A stretch of 6,633 bases of DNA from Verrucomicrobiota bacterium (GTDB lineage: Bacteria > Verrucomicrobiota > Verrucomicrobiia > Opitutales > Opitutaceae): the NCBI GenBank assembly GCA_003694825.1, contig RFJS01000376.1:1-6633 (forward strand), written 5' to 3'. Position numbers and translations under genes: made by a program. The first letter of the stretch is position 1; each line of letters opens with the position of its first letter. Under the pieces are notes generated by a model. That model was not told the DNA's origin and ran no database searches. It was given only the letters and a program-made list of their open reading frames with translations. Below are positions 6,042 to 6,633 of this stretch, piece after piece.

Positions 6042-6632
6042 CTACCGCGACTCGTTCCAGGCGTGGAACGATTTCTCAAGAGCCTCAAATCGCTCTCGGG
6101 CTCCCGCCGTATCACCGTCCAGCGCGCATTTGTAGAGAATCTGCACGGTCTCCACCATCGGCTCGATGCGCAGAGCGAAGACGGTATTTTTCAGGTAGTG
6201 CGCCCGGTCGGCCGCCGTCTCCGCGTCGCCCTTTTCGAGCGCGGCCCGGATTTCCTCGAGCACCTCCGGAATCTCCTTTACCGCCTGGTCGACAAGCGCG
6301 GAATCTTTCGACAAATCGGGCATCCAGCTCATGCCCCCCGGCGCGAGCGGCGCTCCCGGAGCAGATTGCGCCGACGGCGCCTCGGCCGGCGCGTCTCCGC
6401 CGTCCTCCCGGGGGGAATGCCCCCCCGGCGCCGCGACCGTCTCGCTTCCGTCCGGCGCGGCGCCCGCCCCTCGATTCGCATCCGGATCGTCGATACGCCT
6501 CTCGTAGAGCGGACTGGTCTGAATCGCGTCGACCAGGCTCTGCACGAAGAAAGGTTTGCCGAGGAAATCATTCATTCCGGCCTCCATCGCCCGCTTGATT
6601 TCCGGCTCGGAAAGCGTGGCGGAGACACCGAT
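6042..6632 (-). CDS. Partial two-component protein: receiver end plus Hpt domain
   Basis: Only the last 196 residues are in the window; the gene continues past the right edge. Residues 1-35 are the end of a response-regulator receiver: IGVSAT is the fourth strand with the conserved Ser/Thr, EAGMNDFLGKPF the turn with the conserved Lys (K26). Residues about 40-100 are a low-complexity Ala/Pro/Gly-rich linker. Residues about 105-196 look like a helical Hpt domain, with AHYLKN carrying the likely phospho-accepting H145. The glycines that usually follow that His (HxxKG and five to six residues later) are N149 and R155 here. REC-linker-Hpt at a C-terminus is the usual end of a hybrid sensor histidine kinase, so a phosphorelay role is likely; a shorter REC-Hpt protein is possible. 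It is 337 bases upstream of amtB on the same strand, but separate promoters suggest it is not in that operon. Confidence 0.8.
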   Translation of the reverse strand: MGVSATLSEPEIKRAMEAGMNDFLGKPFFVQSLVDAIQTSPLYERRIDDPDANRGAGAAPDGSETVAAPGGHSPREDGGDAPAEAPSAQSAPGAPLAPGGMSWMPDLSKDSALVDQAVKEIPEVLEEIRAALEKGDAETAADRAHYLKNTVFALRIEPMVETVQILYKCALDGDTAGARERFEALEKSFHAWNESR

Positions 6633-6633
6633 C

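Noticed and set aside
4916..6598. Plus-strand open frame of 560 codons opposite amtB and the two-component gene
   Set aside because: It is antisense to the amtB signature region, the sigma-54 promoter and the Hpt domain; the Arg/Pro-rich composition is typical of shadow frames.

Overview
The window is 6.6 kb of GC-rich bacterial chromosome carrying seven complete protein genes and one that runs off the right edge. It looks like ordinary core-metabolism DNA: I see no mobile element, CRISPR array, tRNA or rRNA. The organism is probably a free-living Gram-negative bacterium. The GC-rich third codon positions, weak or absent Shine-Dalgarno sequences, an ammonium transporter with a cleavable signal peptide and a sigma-54 promoter would suit Verrucomicrobiota such as Opitutaceae. 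That placement is an impression from sequence style, not the result of a search.

Left part, plus strand (118-2757): a tight cluster thiG-thiH-thiS-apaG. ThiS is the small sulfur carrier, ThiH is the radical-SAM tyrosine lyase that makes dehydroglycine, and ThiG condenses the ThiS thiocarboxylate, dehydroglycine and deoxyxylulose 5-phosphate into the thiazole half of thiamine. thiH and thiS overlap by four bases. apaG follows 11 bases after thiS and is probably on the same transcript, although its product has no known role in thiamine synthesis. ThiF, which ThiS needs for activation, is not in the window.

Middle (2817-3596, minus strand): a stand-alone metallo-beta-lactamase-fold hydrolase of the PhnP type, convergent with apaG and without other phosphonate genes nearby.

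Right part, minus strand (5704 down to 3794): amtB followed by a PII gene (glnK/glnB), closed by a strong intrinsic terminator. Upstream of amtB is a near-consensus sigma-54 promoter (GG/GC elements with correct spacing), then an A/T tract, then an 18-bp inverted repeat at about -90 to -105, where an activator would be expected to bind. Together these describe a nitrogen-controlled ammonium uptake operon whose PII protein can gate AmtB. A second, weaker sigma-54-like element and a long imperfect hairpin lie in the 98-bp amtB-PII gap.

Right edge (6042-6632, minus strand): the C-terminal part of a two-component protein, the end of a receiver domain joined by an Ala/Pro/Gly-rich linker to a divergent histidine phosphotransfer (Hpt) domain.

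No clearly undescribed system is present. The most informative points are the regulatory layout upstream of amtB, the possible second promoter and hairpin before the PII gene, the thiGHS-apaG order, and the divergent Hpt motif.
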